From NCBI GenBank assembly GCA_036426205.1, contig CM071574.1, forward strand, positions 9,747,807-9,811,806: 64,000 nt of DNA, given 5' to 3'. A program made the translations under genes and the position numbers. This document shows positions 21,970 to 31,925 of the stretch, piece after piece. A model generated the notes under the pieces. It was not told where the DNA came from. It was given only the letters and a program-made list of their open reading frames with translations, and did not search any database. Within the stretch, counting starts at the first letter, position 1; every line of letters starts with the position of its first letter. This DNA comes from Ascaphus truei (taxonomy: Eukaryota; Chordata; Amphibia; Anura; Ascaphidae).

Positions 21970-22727
21970 TTCTCATGCTGGCAGTAAAACCTGGTAAGTG
22001 GGCAGGATTGCCAGCATCAATCATGGAGGTTTGCCCTCACACCCTGGTGAGGTGTCATATGTACACAAGGGGGTGGTAACATGCTCTGTGTCCACTATTA
22101 GTGACACAAAAGGTGTGGCTATTTCCTAAGGATATATAAGACACAGCACTGCCCAAAGTTAGGTTTGATCTGTATGGTTCAAGAGTTATGATTCAGTTCT
22201 GGAGGTCTGCAGCAAGCAAGGCTGTCAGACCTAGTCAATAGTATTTGCACTGTGATCAGGGACCTGACACAGGTGGTGATCTCCCTGCGGGGAGAGGTGA
22301 CCCACCTCCATTGGGAGGGAAGAACTTTCTAAAGGGATGAACTGTACTACAATGAGTGGCTGAGTACACCCGCTGCGAGGGACAGTCTGCTATGATGACA
22401 ATAAAGATGCCCAAATTCACCAAACCCTTGCTGTGTGGGAGTGAAGTTCTTGCACAGGAGGAGGCACAACAGAGGAGGTCCTCATCAGTTACATCTTTCT
22501 GCGGATGCAGAGATCCTGATGAGGTGGAGGCGCTGCAATGGATATAGGTAGGACTCTAAGCACACTACCTCAGATGCCTGTCTTGCTGATATCCCCTTAC
22601 CAACCCAGGGGGAGACTCAGGAGTCCTGTAAGCCAGCAGGTGCACCACAACATACAGACATGTAATGGGGACCAGTTAGACCACAGGGGCCAATCTGAGA
22701 TTGGGTGGGTCCAGAAAAACCGTTACA
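21970..22727 (+). mobile_element. Probable solo LTR, copy B
   Basis: Ends CCGTTACA at 22720-22727. Its final 210 bp share ordered motifs with copies A and C (GAGGTGGAGGCGCTGC at 22521-22536, then AAGCCAGCAGGTGCACCAC, then CAATCTGAGATTGGG). Upstream are a TATA-like GGATATATAAGAC at about 22130 and AATAAA at about 22400, in the order expected for an LTR promoter and polyadenylation signal. The left limit is uncertain. It lies inside Penelope element 3. Confidence 0.5.
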
Positions 22728-23231
22728 TACATAAATGAACAAATATCAGTAAAATGAACTGTATATAGACACTAATTGACTATACGTCGAAGATATTGCA
22801 TGTGCAAAGCGCCAGCGATAATAATCTAAATGCTATCTCGTGAATGTGTGTTTGTTTGAATATACCTGAATTATACAGGATATGCATATAGGCATATGGT
22901 ATTTATAAACGTGATGAAAGTATAAAAAGTGAAAAGTGCTAGTAAATAAATATAATGGCAATTATGTTCGTTAAATATTCATTATTATTATGAAAAATAG
23001 AGTAAAAACTACAGGGAAGCAATAGGAGGTGATCCACTAACATCTGAAATTGGAATAGCCAGAATCCAGTCCAAAAATGTACAACATATAGGATGTATGG
23101 TCGATGTATAACTGAACCACTGGTAATTACTATACACATATGTGTTCTTCAGGTATAATAGAAATACAGTGAGTGTAATGTGCAATCGGAGATCTTATAG
23201 ATAGATATGGAGGAACAAAGTAGATATACCT

Positions 23232-23711
23232 CTACTTTTCTGCCAAAAAGGATTTGAGATCGAACTCAATATTGAGACCTAAGGGGGCCAATGTACGAAG
23301 CTCATAAATCCAAAAGGATTCTCGTCTCCCCAGGAGGCTTGTAATATTTCCTCCACGCCAATGAGGCGTGAGGGCTTCAATGGCCATACATTTAAGACCC
23401 ATAGGGTTCCTTCCGTGCACCTGAAGAAAATGACAGGATACGCTGTGTGTGATCAAACCTTTTTTAATATTGTAAATGTGTTCATATAGTCGACGTTTGA
23501 TAGACCTCGTGGTCATACCCACATACTGCAGACCACAAGGACATTCAAGGAGATGTATAACGTTAATACTATTGCAATTGATGTGTTGTTTAATATAATA
23601 AATTCTGGATGTGATTGTAGAAGAAAAATAAGTACTTTTTAGACTACATCTACAGGCTGTGCAGGTGTTACAAATGTGATATCCCTTACTGATAATGTTA
23701 GTACATATCAA
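23232..23711 (-). pseudogene. Penelope GIY-YIG endonuclease domain fragment
   Basis: A 159-residue frame with a cysteine motif (CNTCTACRC) near the N-terminus and the nuclease core VIHLLECPCGLQYVGMTTRS, then RRLYEHIYNIKKG. The C-terminal HWRGG...RRESFWIYELRTLAP block is typical of the family. The reverse transcriptase part is absent, so the element cannot move by itself. Sequence differs clearly from elements 1 and 2, so this is a third family. Confidence 0.85.
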
Positions 23712-23750
23712 AATATGTAAACAAAAAGAAAAACAAAAAGAATTGTAGGT

Positions 23751-24145
23751 AGAATTGCACTTTTAAAGACTAAAATAACCCAAATTAAATGATCGTATAT
23801 AGTTAAATAGGTAGCTCGAAAGGTCATTTTTATGTTTAGTTTTAATAGTAGCATGCTACTATGACTTCTTTAAGTCATTAAAATGATCTTTTTTGCTACC
23901 TATTAAACTCTCTCTATTTTTGGTGTGCTTTCTTCCATTATTTTATGATGACCACATCTTGACCTGATTTTTTGTCTTCGCACCCACTCTTGTTATTTTT
24001 GTATTGCTTTAGACCACTGGCAGGGGCATCCCAAGTGACTGGACCTGATCCTCCATCTCTTATATGGTTAAAACAAGGTGTATAAGACCTTTGAATTAAA
24101 TGAAAGTACATAAAGATAAGTCATTTAATGTGTTTGCCATTACAG
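23751..24145. other. End of intron 5 of copy 1
   Basis: AT-rich. A short imperfect inverted repeat, AATAGGTAGC...AAAGGTCATTTTTA against TAAAATGATCTTTTTTGCTACCTATT, lies at 23806-23907 and may be a small fold-back element. The acceptor TGCCATTACAG precedes exon 6. Confidence 0.5.
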
Positions 24146-24504
24146 GAGATGGCGGATGGGCCACTTTACGGAGGAAATGCGCTTCCTACTGGTCTTTGAA
24201 AGATATTTGCATGAATAAAACGTCTTGGGAGCTGACGTCGCTGCTCGACGCGATGGATGCTAAGTATGAGAAGCATGAGATTCCTGCGGAATTGGACATC
24301 ACAGAATGTTTTATTGAAGGGAACAAAAATGGGGAGCTTTTACTAGACTTTATGACCGAGACGTGTGACTTTAGCAAAGTGGCGTCTCCCGATCTGAAAA
24401 CTTTTATCATGGATAATCTCAAAGACCCTGAATGTAGCACTATAAAAAACGGGAAGGTTATTTTTAAAAACTATGTAAGTGCAATCATCATTGAGGCACA
24501 ATAG
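24146..24504 (+). CDS. hnmt: HNMT copy 1, exon 6 (C-terminal exon)
   Basis: The acceptor is CCATTACAG and the stop is TAG at 24502-24504. It encodes about 119 residues from GDGGWATLRRKCASYW to FKNYVSAIIIEAQ, the large C-terminal part of HNMT that helps form the histamine pocket. The Asn in IFKNYVS aligns with human Asn283. Human HNMT ends with IVIEA; this copy ends IIIEAQ. The frame is intact. A possible variant polyadenylation signal, ATTAAA, is at 24662-24667; no AATAAA occurs before the next repeat. Confidence 0.95.
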
Positions 24505-24880
24505 CCACATCCCACTGTAATTCCCATTTTGAGATAGTAGTGGTGATTCTGTAATTGTGTATTGATTAGGTAACCTGTTTGATTGAACAAGTCAGACCTG
24601 CAGTAGTAAATCTTTGCACAGCATCTGTATAAATGAGTGCTGCAGAAGTTCATTAACATTGATTAAAACATTGAATTGTTTTCTGATTATTATTTTGTGT
24701 CGTGGTTATTTGTTAATCACTTGCAATCTGTTGATTTATCTGATTTATGGTATTAACATTTTCCAAGAAATATCTATTGTATTTGGCGAAACAAATATGT
24801 AGATATTGAGAGGCATCCTATTTAGAAGCGGATCGATTTACTAACACACAAATAGTCACTAATATTACATGTGGAGAGAT
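24505..24880 (+). other. Probable 3' UTR of HNMT copy 1
   Basis: AT-rich sequence directly after the stop codon, ending where the SINE-like repeat begins. ATTAAA at 24662 is the best candidate for the polyadenylation signal. The extent is inferred. Confidence 0.4.
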
Positions 24881-25064
24881 ACATATTTTATATAGCGCCA
24901 TTAATATACATAGCGCGTCACAGTAGTAATGCACGTGACAATCATATAAATAACAAATAATACAAATAACAGAACTTGGGAAGAAGTGCTTCAGACATAA
25001 AAATTTACATTTAGGAAGAGGAGTCCCTGCTCCGAAGAGCTTACATTCTAATTGGTAGGAAGAA
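24881..25064 (+). repeat. SINE-like dispersed repeat, copy 2
   Basis: Same order of motifs as 3704-3896: TATATAGCGCCATTAA, CACAGTAGTAATGCACGTG, AAGTGCTTCAGACATAAA, AGGAGTCCCTGCTCCGAAGA and GCTTACATTCTAATT. Flanked on the right (25065-25370) by sequence with nothing I recognise. Confidence 0.65.
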
Positions 25065-25465
25065 CGTACAGAGACAGTAGGAGGGCGTTCTGGTCAGTGC
25101 GTCTGCAAGGGGCCAAGCTTTATGTATGAGGTCTATAGTATTAGCCATGGAGCTTCGTTAAGCAGGTATGTTTTAAGGTAGCTCTTAAAAGTGGATAGAG
25201 AGGGTACTAGTCGGGTATTGAGGTGAAGGGCATTAACTTTATAAATCACTAGGTTATATCAACCAACAAAATAATTATAAAAAAAAACTTTTTTTTTTGC
25301 TTGCATTTGGTCATATAGAAAAGGTAGTCACCTCACCTGTAAAAATGACTGACACCCCATACCGGGTTCTGTATCTCAGGAAGCACGGGGTTCCCGGGGC
25401 TGAAATTAATGAAGTTCAACTCCAAAGAACCATTTAGAAGCAGGAGACCCCTTGCTTTAATACTA

Positions 25466-26593
25466 TCTATACTACAATTCTAAGTTGGATTCCGTTTGTT
25501 TGTATGTCAGAAGCATTGAAATCTCAGAAACGGCACCACGTAGCACAACGAAACTTTCACTGGACATTCTGCGGATTTGTAGGTCAGCGTAACAATTTTG
25601 AACTTCCAATGTCACTCACCTCCGAAATTATGGACTTTCTAATTTCCAGCAAATCTCTTAGAGCAGGAGAGGGTGACGGCGGGAAAGGCGGCCTGTGATT
25701 GGTCTGCGCGAGTTGGCAGGTGAAGCTACGCCGGCTGTCACCGCCGGCCCCAGAGAGACACCTGGATCCCCCCCCCCACCCCAGAGAGACCCCCGGATGC
25801 CCCGCCCCAGAGAGACCCCCGGACACCCCCCGTCCCAGAGACCCCTGGACACCCCGCCCTGCCCCAGAGACCCCCGGACACCCCCACCCATCCAAGAGGG
25901 ACCCGGACACCCCCCCCCAGACTGAGAGACTCGGACACCAACGCCCCCACCCAAGAGATATACCCGGATACCCCCCCCCTGTCCAGAGAACACCCCGGTA
26001 CCCTCACCACCCCAAAGAGACCCCCAGACACCCTCCCCCAGAATACCCCAGGACACACACCCCCCAAAAGAGAGACCCCCGGACACCTCCCCCCCACTCC
26101 AAAGAGACCCCCAGACACCCCTCCCCAGAAGGACCACTGGACACCACCCTGCCCCAGAGAGACCCCTGGACACCCCCCCAAGGAGACCCCTGTACAAAGA
26201 GAACCCCGGAGACTCCCCCCCAGACCGGAGAGGCCCCCAGACACAGAGAGACCCCAAGACAACCCCCCCATCTCAGAGGACCCCGGACAACACACCGCCC
26301 CAGAAAGACCCCCCAGCCCCACAGAGCCCCACAGCCCCCTAGAGGACCCAGGAACCCTTCCTGCCCCAGAGAAGACCCCCCAGCCCCCCTCCCAGAGAGA
26401 CCCCCAACACCCCCCACCCCAGAGAGACCCCCAACACCCCCTCCCCCAGAGAGACCCCCAGAACCCCTCACCCCGACAGGACCCCGGGGGGGGGGGGTGG
26501 GGAGATGTCCTGGCAGCGGGGGGGGAGGGGAAGTGGATGGCGAGAGATGTATTAAATATTACATTGCCCGGGCGAAGCCGGCGCAAAAGCTAG
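25466..26593 (+). mobile_element. Non-autonomous Helitron
   Basis: Starts TCTATACTAC immediately after A25465 and ends CTAG at 26590-26593 immediately before T26594, the A/T insertion rule of Helitrons. A GC-rich hairpin remnant, GCCCGGGCGAAGCCGGCG, lies about 10 bp before the CTAG end, as expected for the Helitron terminator. The interior has no Rep/helicase coding sequence. Most of it is a C-rich minisatellite (25745-26480). Confidence 0.75.
25745..26480. repeat. C-rich minisatellite inside the Helitron
   Basis: Tandem degenerate units of about 28-32 bp built on CCCCAGAGAGACCCCCGGACA. They give long Pro-rich frames on the plus strand and Gly-rich frames on the minus strand (up to 345 codons). 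These are by-products of a stop-free GC-rich repeat, not proteins: the frames on both strands are equally open and have no non-repeat domain. Confidence 0.9.
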
Positions 26594-27396
26594 TAGGCAA
26601 TAAAAATAACATAAAACCATTGCGATCGCCTGTAAAAGCTGTGCAGGGAGACGGACCACTTCTGTCTGCTTTCACTGCGCATCTCTTGGAGACTGGTGCA
26701 GTCCGGTATATTAGCACAGCGGGAGTCCATTGTTAATCCTGATGGGCAATCTGGCCGCGAGGAATCCGCAAGCAGGCAGTGGTCAGGCAGCTTTGAACTG
26801 CGGTTTCCTGGCTGAACACTCAACAATACATCTGACTGCATCTGTACACTGAAAACTCTGCCGATTTATTTTTTGTACAATATCCAGTTTGTTGGCGCAT
26901 GTTTTGAGTTCACATACATTTTTTGTTGACTAGCTGTAAAGTGAATATAAGATGTCCAAAAATGCTGTGAAATCATTTTTACCCCCAGCAACATCCAATG
27001 CCTGATCAATAGCTAATTAAAGTCTGTGATTAAGACAATACCATAGAATGATATTTGGAAAGTCTTTTTAAAGAATCACTTTACTTTTTGAAGAATCTTT
27101 TCGCACCATCACTACAAAAACGTATAAATATCTCAGTCACTTATTCGGTAGTAAATCCGTAGTGTACCAATCATTTAACTATATCTTGCTTAATATTTTC
27201 AGCTGATAAGTTGACTAGTTCTATTGAATCTAGAGGAAATACTATGAGTCATAATATCATCAACACTCATTGTTAATAAAACGTCTAAGAGTTGATATTA
27301 AAGAAAGTGTGGTAGATTCATCAACTAATAATGTGATCTTTTATTTGGTGTTATTTATTTGCTAAATAATTTTTTTTTCATGTCTAAAGACATGTT
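26594..27396. other. Intergenic, nothing recognised
   Basis: The segment GCGATCGCCTGTAAAAGC at about 26628 resembles 12437-12455 (GATCGCCTGTAAGAGC), so the left part belongs to the same dispersed repeat. The remainder is AT-rich without visible features. Confidence 0.4.
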
Positions 27397-27900
27397 CTAT
27401 GATATCAACACAAATGTGTCCGCTGGGAAGTAATCGCCCCTTCTCAATGCCATCATTTTTTTTTTCAGGTCAATTAGATTTTCGTAGTCAGAATAGGGCT
27501 GATCCATTTTCATAATATAATTGTCTGTCCTGAACACATGGACAGTGGTTTCAAATGCTTTTTCTTCACTCTTTGCGTTAATGTTTAGCAAAATATCTTT
27601 TTTTGTAGTCGTTTCTAAAATGTTTGTGGCTTCAGTTTGAGCAGGCGACTTTTTGTGTGCGTTTATTTGTTTCTGAAGTGATGGGAGCTCCATTTTTTTG
27701 CCTTTTTTTCTCATAAGATGAAACTTGAAATTCAAGCCATTGAGAAGCAATAAACTGTACACACCTTTTGCAGAGAAAACTTTAAAATTGGAAATGTCTT
27801 CACATGTTTTACAACCCAGATTTCCATTCAAAGCCAACAGCCAATTGTTTTTCTTTTGGAATTCATCGAATTGAGTTCTTGACCGTACAGCCAGATAATG
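27397..27900 (-). pseudogene. KIAA1586-like / hAT-derived TTF-zinc-finger gene fragment
   Basis: The minus strand reads without a Met from about 27900 (DEKHYLAVRSRTQFDEFQKK) into WLLALNGNLGCKTCEDI, then KVFSAKGV. This is the CxxC half of a TTF-type zinc finger as found in KIAA1586-like proteins and related hAT-derived genes. Between KGV and KKMELPSLQKQI the expected residues (FIASQWLEFQVSSYEKK) are found only in another frame, so there are two compensating frameshifts. HKKSPAQTEA has Gln where a zinc-binding His would be expected. Later VFRTDNYIMKMDQPYSDYE is also family-like. It stops at 27397, well short of a full protein. Family naming is from memory of motif patterns. Confidence 0.6.
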
Positions 27901-28575
27901 CTTTTCATCAGTAGGTTCATTCCACGATACTGTAGACTTTCCTTTGTTCTCTCAAGCTGCAAATTGGACTTTTCTGTGACTTTGTGCGTTGTCAGTGTAG
28001 CTCACTTTCCCCCACCCCCTGTGTGGCTACGGTATATGTGTGGTGCTATACTGTACCTGTGGCATAGTGGAGATCTGAGTCTCTGCTGCTGGGAGATGCA
28101 CTTGTTGATGGAATTCCAGGGGAGCGTCGCCGAGTGCCCAAAAAAGAAGAAAGGTGGATAGTGTAATATTGTAAAACAATGTGAAATTAAATGAAGAGCT
28201 ACCAAATTCCTACTCACAAACACAGGAGGAAAATGAGCACTGGTGCCAGTCTAGAACTATAATACATCCCGGTCTGGAGGTGTGGTATATGGGTCAGCAA
28301 TCTCAGAGAGAAGAGAAAACAACCATAGTGCAGATAAAAAATAACAAGTTTATCAGCAAAAAGGTCACAAATGGAGGCTTACTGCAATCAGAGAAGTAAG
28401 AGCATTTGAACAGCTTGGTCTTTCCTGCTTCGCAGCTCGCCTCGTCCGGTACACACTGCAACAGCTACCGCGTGTGTCACTTCCGGATCGTAACGTCACA
28501 GATCACCGGAACAGAGGACACCGCCGAGGATCCCACTGCTTCTCTCCTCCTCCAAGATGGCTGACAAGCCGGACT

Positions 28576-28608
28576 CTACGTGTTTCGACGTAATGACGTC
28601 TTCATCAG
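28576..28608 (-). ncRNA. Hammerhead-ribozyme-like core (element 2)
   Basis: On the minus strand: CTGATGA, stem II GACGT/ACGTC with loop CATT, then GAAACACGTAG. All core positions fit. It lies between the end of the nuclease frame (29254) and the inverted terminal arm (28095-28345), so it is outside the arm and single-copy in this element. Confidence 0.65.
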
Positions 28609-29253
28609 GAGTGGCTAATTGGTACTCATAGCTAGGTATATATGCCCACTACTTAACTATGATTGGTACAAATGGCGCATACACTAATCTCATTTTAAAC
28701 ATATATTCCTAGTGTATAATCCGAAACTTCTATTAACATACACATCAATTATAACAAAAGTTAAAAAATCAATAGTACTGTAATGTATATAATAACGGAC
28801 ATAGTGCCTATACATATACTACTAATTACAAATGAACTGCAAATACTAACCCGATTATAAAATGTATTGCTAGTGTTGACATATACATCAGTTATAACAA
28901 AAATTTATCATTCTGTAATATATATACTAACACACATAATTTAACACCTATACATATATATTTCTAATTAAAAATAAGCTGTATTGTATTAAACTATATA
29001 TTAGTGGCCATGTTGCCCCCAAACAACATAACCACAATATACAGTCTTTAAAAAACAATAATAAACACGGCGATTGTTGATACCTAATGATCATATGAGA
29101 GAAAAAAAAGGGGAACATATTAAATATGCAGTACGTCTAATCATTTAAAATATACATTAATATCACATTTAAGATCTATTAAAAACAAATTAAAAATGAA
29201 TTTAAAATGAATAAAAAGAAGGAAAATATATTTACTCTTTCAGAATACTGGCA

Positions 29254-31925
29254 TTATAAAAATACTTTTATATCAAGCTCAGCATTTAGGCCATCTGGAA
29301 CACACGTCTTAAGTGTAAATATCCAAAAGGATTCCCTTTTGGTTAGTTCCAGATCTCTGTCGCCCCCTCTCCAATGAGGGAGAACATGTTCAATGGCACT
29401 AAATTTAAAACCTGTTATATCACTTTGATGTTTGTTTATAAAATGTTCAGACAAAAGATGGGTTAAAACTTTGCGTCTAACGTTACCAATATGTTCCAAT
29501 ATTCTAATATTCATCTGTCTCTTAGTTTTACCAACATATTGTAACCCACATGGGCACTCAATAAGGTAAATGATGTAGTTGCTTCTACATGTAATGTGTT
29601 TATTAATAGTGTATTTTTTCTTCGTTACATTAGAGACAAATTCATATTTATCAGTTGCTCGATAGGCACAAGCTTTAAATGTGGTACAGCCGAAAAAACC
29701 TTTAATACTTGGTAACCATCTATTAGTTGTTGAATTATTTTTGGGCAATGCACTTGGTGCAAGTTTATCTTATAGTGTTTTAGCCCTTTTGAATATAACA
29801 ACTGGCTTGTCAAGAACCATATCTCCTATAACCTCATCATTCTTAACTATATGCCAGTACTTATTCCCAATGTTAACAATCTTTCCAGCTTGTCTGTTAT
29901 AGTTTGTAATAAAAGAAAAATTAAAATCCTTCTTGTCTTGTATTTTAGATACATCTATTAATAAGTCATCCCTTTTCAAGGTTTCCACTTTTTGTATTGC
30001 TGACTGAACTATGTGTTGGCACATTTCGAAGCCAACTTGGGTGATGGCAACTTGTTTGTAATATATAATTATTTTTATCAACATCCTTGAAATGTGTCAT
30101 GGTTTTAATGGTGCCTTCTTCAATATAAATAGCCAGATCAAGGAAATTGATTCTATTTTTGCTATAGTCTCAGGTGAATCTCAGATTCAAATCATTATCA
30201 TTTATGTACGCAATAAATTTTAAAAGACTCCCTTCATCTCCCCTCCAAATAAAAATGACATCATCTATAAATCTCCGCCATAGGACCAAATTCGCACCCA
30301 GCTCCGCAATTGACCAAATATGGTCATCCTCCCATACTGACATGAAGAGGTTTGCGTAGCTGGGGGCGAACTTAGTGCCCATGGCGGTTCCACATTTCTG
30401 TAAATAAAAATTATTTTCAAACCAAAAATAGTTGTGTTTTAATATAAAATATATACTGTCTAAAATAAAATTGGCTTGTTCATGAGTCATATTGGGATCC
30501 TTAGAAAGTGTTTTGTCTATTGCTTCAAATCCCTGTTGGTGACTAATAGATGTATACAGGATGTGACATCACCTGTGACAAGATAAAAATCATCTTCCCA
30601 TATCTGTCCTTTGAGAGTTCTTAAAATATCTGTTGTATCTCTGATATAAGATTTTTGATTCTTAACATATTCTTGAAGAAAAATATCTACACAGGCTGAT
30701 AGGTTCGAAGTGAGGGAATCAATCCCTGCTATGATACTGCACCGACACACTTTATTCGAGCAAATACCCGGTATGTACCTGGCAGATACCTGGAATGCGC
30801 CGCTCCTCACCTCTGACAAGCCCCGTTGCATTTGCCTTCCCAGCCTGGGTTCATGCCTGGCTGATGGGCGGCTGATCTGTTAAATGATAATGATTAGGAT
30901 TTAATAGGCTGCAATGCTTCGCGTGTCTACCAGATGGCATAAATTCATGAATTGTAATGCAGTATATATATATGTACTGTGCAGTATTGCAGCCAGCGGG
31001 AATAAAATGCTTCAATCCCTGCTGGAAAATAACTCAATGCACTCGGGCAGAAAACAGTCATAAACCTCAATACACCCGGGTATACCCGAATTCGTGGGAC
31101 TAGCCGAGCTCGAATAAAGTGTGTCGCCAGTGTAGGTCTTCCCGGGGTGTTTTCAGGGCACTTATGCAATTTGGGTAGATAATAGAAGATTGGTAATATT
31201 GGATTTTTTTTATTCAAAAAGTCAAATTCTTTATCATCCAATATACCATCAATTTTGCCTCTATTTAAAAGTATCTGTAGTTTTTTTTGGTATTGAGCTG
31301 TGGGAACTCTAGGAAGTTTACAGTATGTTGTTGTGTCACCTAGGATTCTTTCAGACTCTTTAATATAGTCTTCTCTATTTAATATAACTACCCCTCCCCC
31401 TTTGTCAGCTTGTTTTAAAACTATTTCTCTGTCTTCAGTTAGTACTTTTAATGCTTCCCTTTCTAATTTTGAAAGATTGTTGTTAAATGGAGAGTTATTC
31501 GACGTTAACTTTTCAAAATCTTTTATGACTAGCTCAGAAAAAACCTCTAAGTTCCTACCCTTACAATGTCTGGGACAGAACTTAGACGGCATCTTAAGGC
31601 CAGAATGGATGATCTGTTTATTCATATCATGTTTAGGGAGACTGTTTGTATCTGTTTTTAAGTTATCATTAGTCCTAATTTCCACTTCTTTGTATTTAAA
31701 AAAACGTTTGAGAGTTAACTTTCGTAGAAATTTTTGAGCATCAACAAACAGACCAAAATTATTTGGACCTGTAGTTGGTGCAAATTTAAATCCCTTGGAA
31801 ATAATATCTTTCTCTGGCAAAGTTAAAATTCTAGAACTTAGATTAAAAATATTTGTATACCAAAAAGAGAGAAAGAAACGAGGAAAACGAGGAAAGAGAA
31901 GAAAAGGAAAAAAAGAAAATACCAA
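29254..31925 (-). pseudogene. Penelope reverse transcriptase + GIY-YIG polyprotein, broken
   Basis: Minus-strand pieces in order: N-terminal segment and RT fingers (31925 down to 31133, with KQADKGGGVVILN and FYYLPKLHKC), a region interrupted by a 396-bp MITE, IAGIDSLTSNLSA (to 30517), RT palm with KCGTAMGTKFAPSYAN and the catalytic RFIDDVIFIW (30490-30170), thumb (30084-29770), and the nuclease (29748-29254) with YIIYLIECPCGLQYVGKTKR, ILEHIGNV and the HWRGGDRD...ESFWIF block. Removing the MITE and one TA restores a single frame from 31925 to 30517. Further breaks remain: one frameshift near 30520, another between 30170 and 30084, and a stop near 29760. All domains of an endonuclease-positive Penelope element are present but not translatable. 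Confidence 0.9.
30735..31134. mobile_element. Non-autonomous TA-target MITE inside the Penelope RT
   Basis: A 396-bp insert (30737-31132) has TA on both sides (30735-30736, 31133-31134). Its ends share CGACACACTTTATTCGAGC on the left strand and the exact complement on the right, with short outer differences (CTGCAC against CACTGG). TA target duplication and a CACTG-type end suggest a Tc1/mariner-like MITE. The interior has no transposase. Removing it rejoins the RT frame between the PKLHK and GIDSLTS motifs, which confirms the boundaries. Confidence 0.85.

Larger units (their letters stand above)
20880..23750 (-). mobile_element. Penelope-like element 3 (5'-truncated, minus strand)
   Basis: The minus strand carries a Penelope GIY-YIG domain (23232-23711), then a 3' region of about 2.3 kb containing a hammerhead-like core (21737-21771). 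It is interrupted at about 21970-22727 by an LTR-like block. The right limit (about 23710-23750) is where the coding region is cut off. The left limit near 20880 is set by a T run on the element strand (GAGTCATACCTTTTTT). I could not find a convincing target duplication, so both limits are approximate. Confidence 0.65.
1069..24504 (+). other. hnmt: HNMT copy 1 locus, exons 2-6 (5' end outside window)
   Basis: This locus encodes a histamine N-methyltransferase-like cytosolic enzyme. HNMT transfers the methyl group of S-adenosylmethionine to the N-tau of histamine and so inactivates it. Five exons with consensus GT/AG sites give one continuous frame matching human HNMT from about residue 46 to the C-terminus. 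Visible landmarks are a glycine-rich SAM loop (VGSGSGEL) split by intron 2, the acidic residue of VVEP equivalent to human Glu89, Gln in the NVHQ segment equivalent to Gln94, the exon-4 end HMIQ equivalent to Ile142-Gln143, and a C-terminal Asn in IFKNYVS equivalent to the histamine-binding Asn283. Human Ser120 is Ala here (WHEKTADEY). Coding exon 1 must lie upstream of base 1. There are no stops or frameshifts in the visible exons, so the copy looks intact but more diverged than copy 2. Residue numbers come from my recollection of the human protein. Confidence 0.9.

Noticed and set aside
25699..26736. 345-codon Pro-rich frame and opposing Gly-rich frames of up to 282 codons
   Set aside because: They run through a degenerate tandem repeat, are open on both strands at once, and have no non-repeat domain; they are minisatellite artefacts inside a Helitron.
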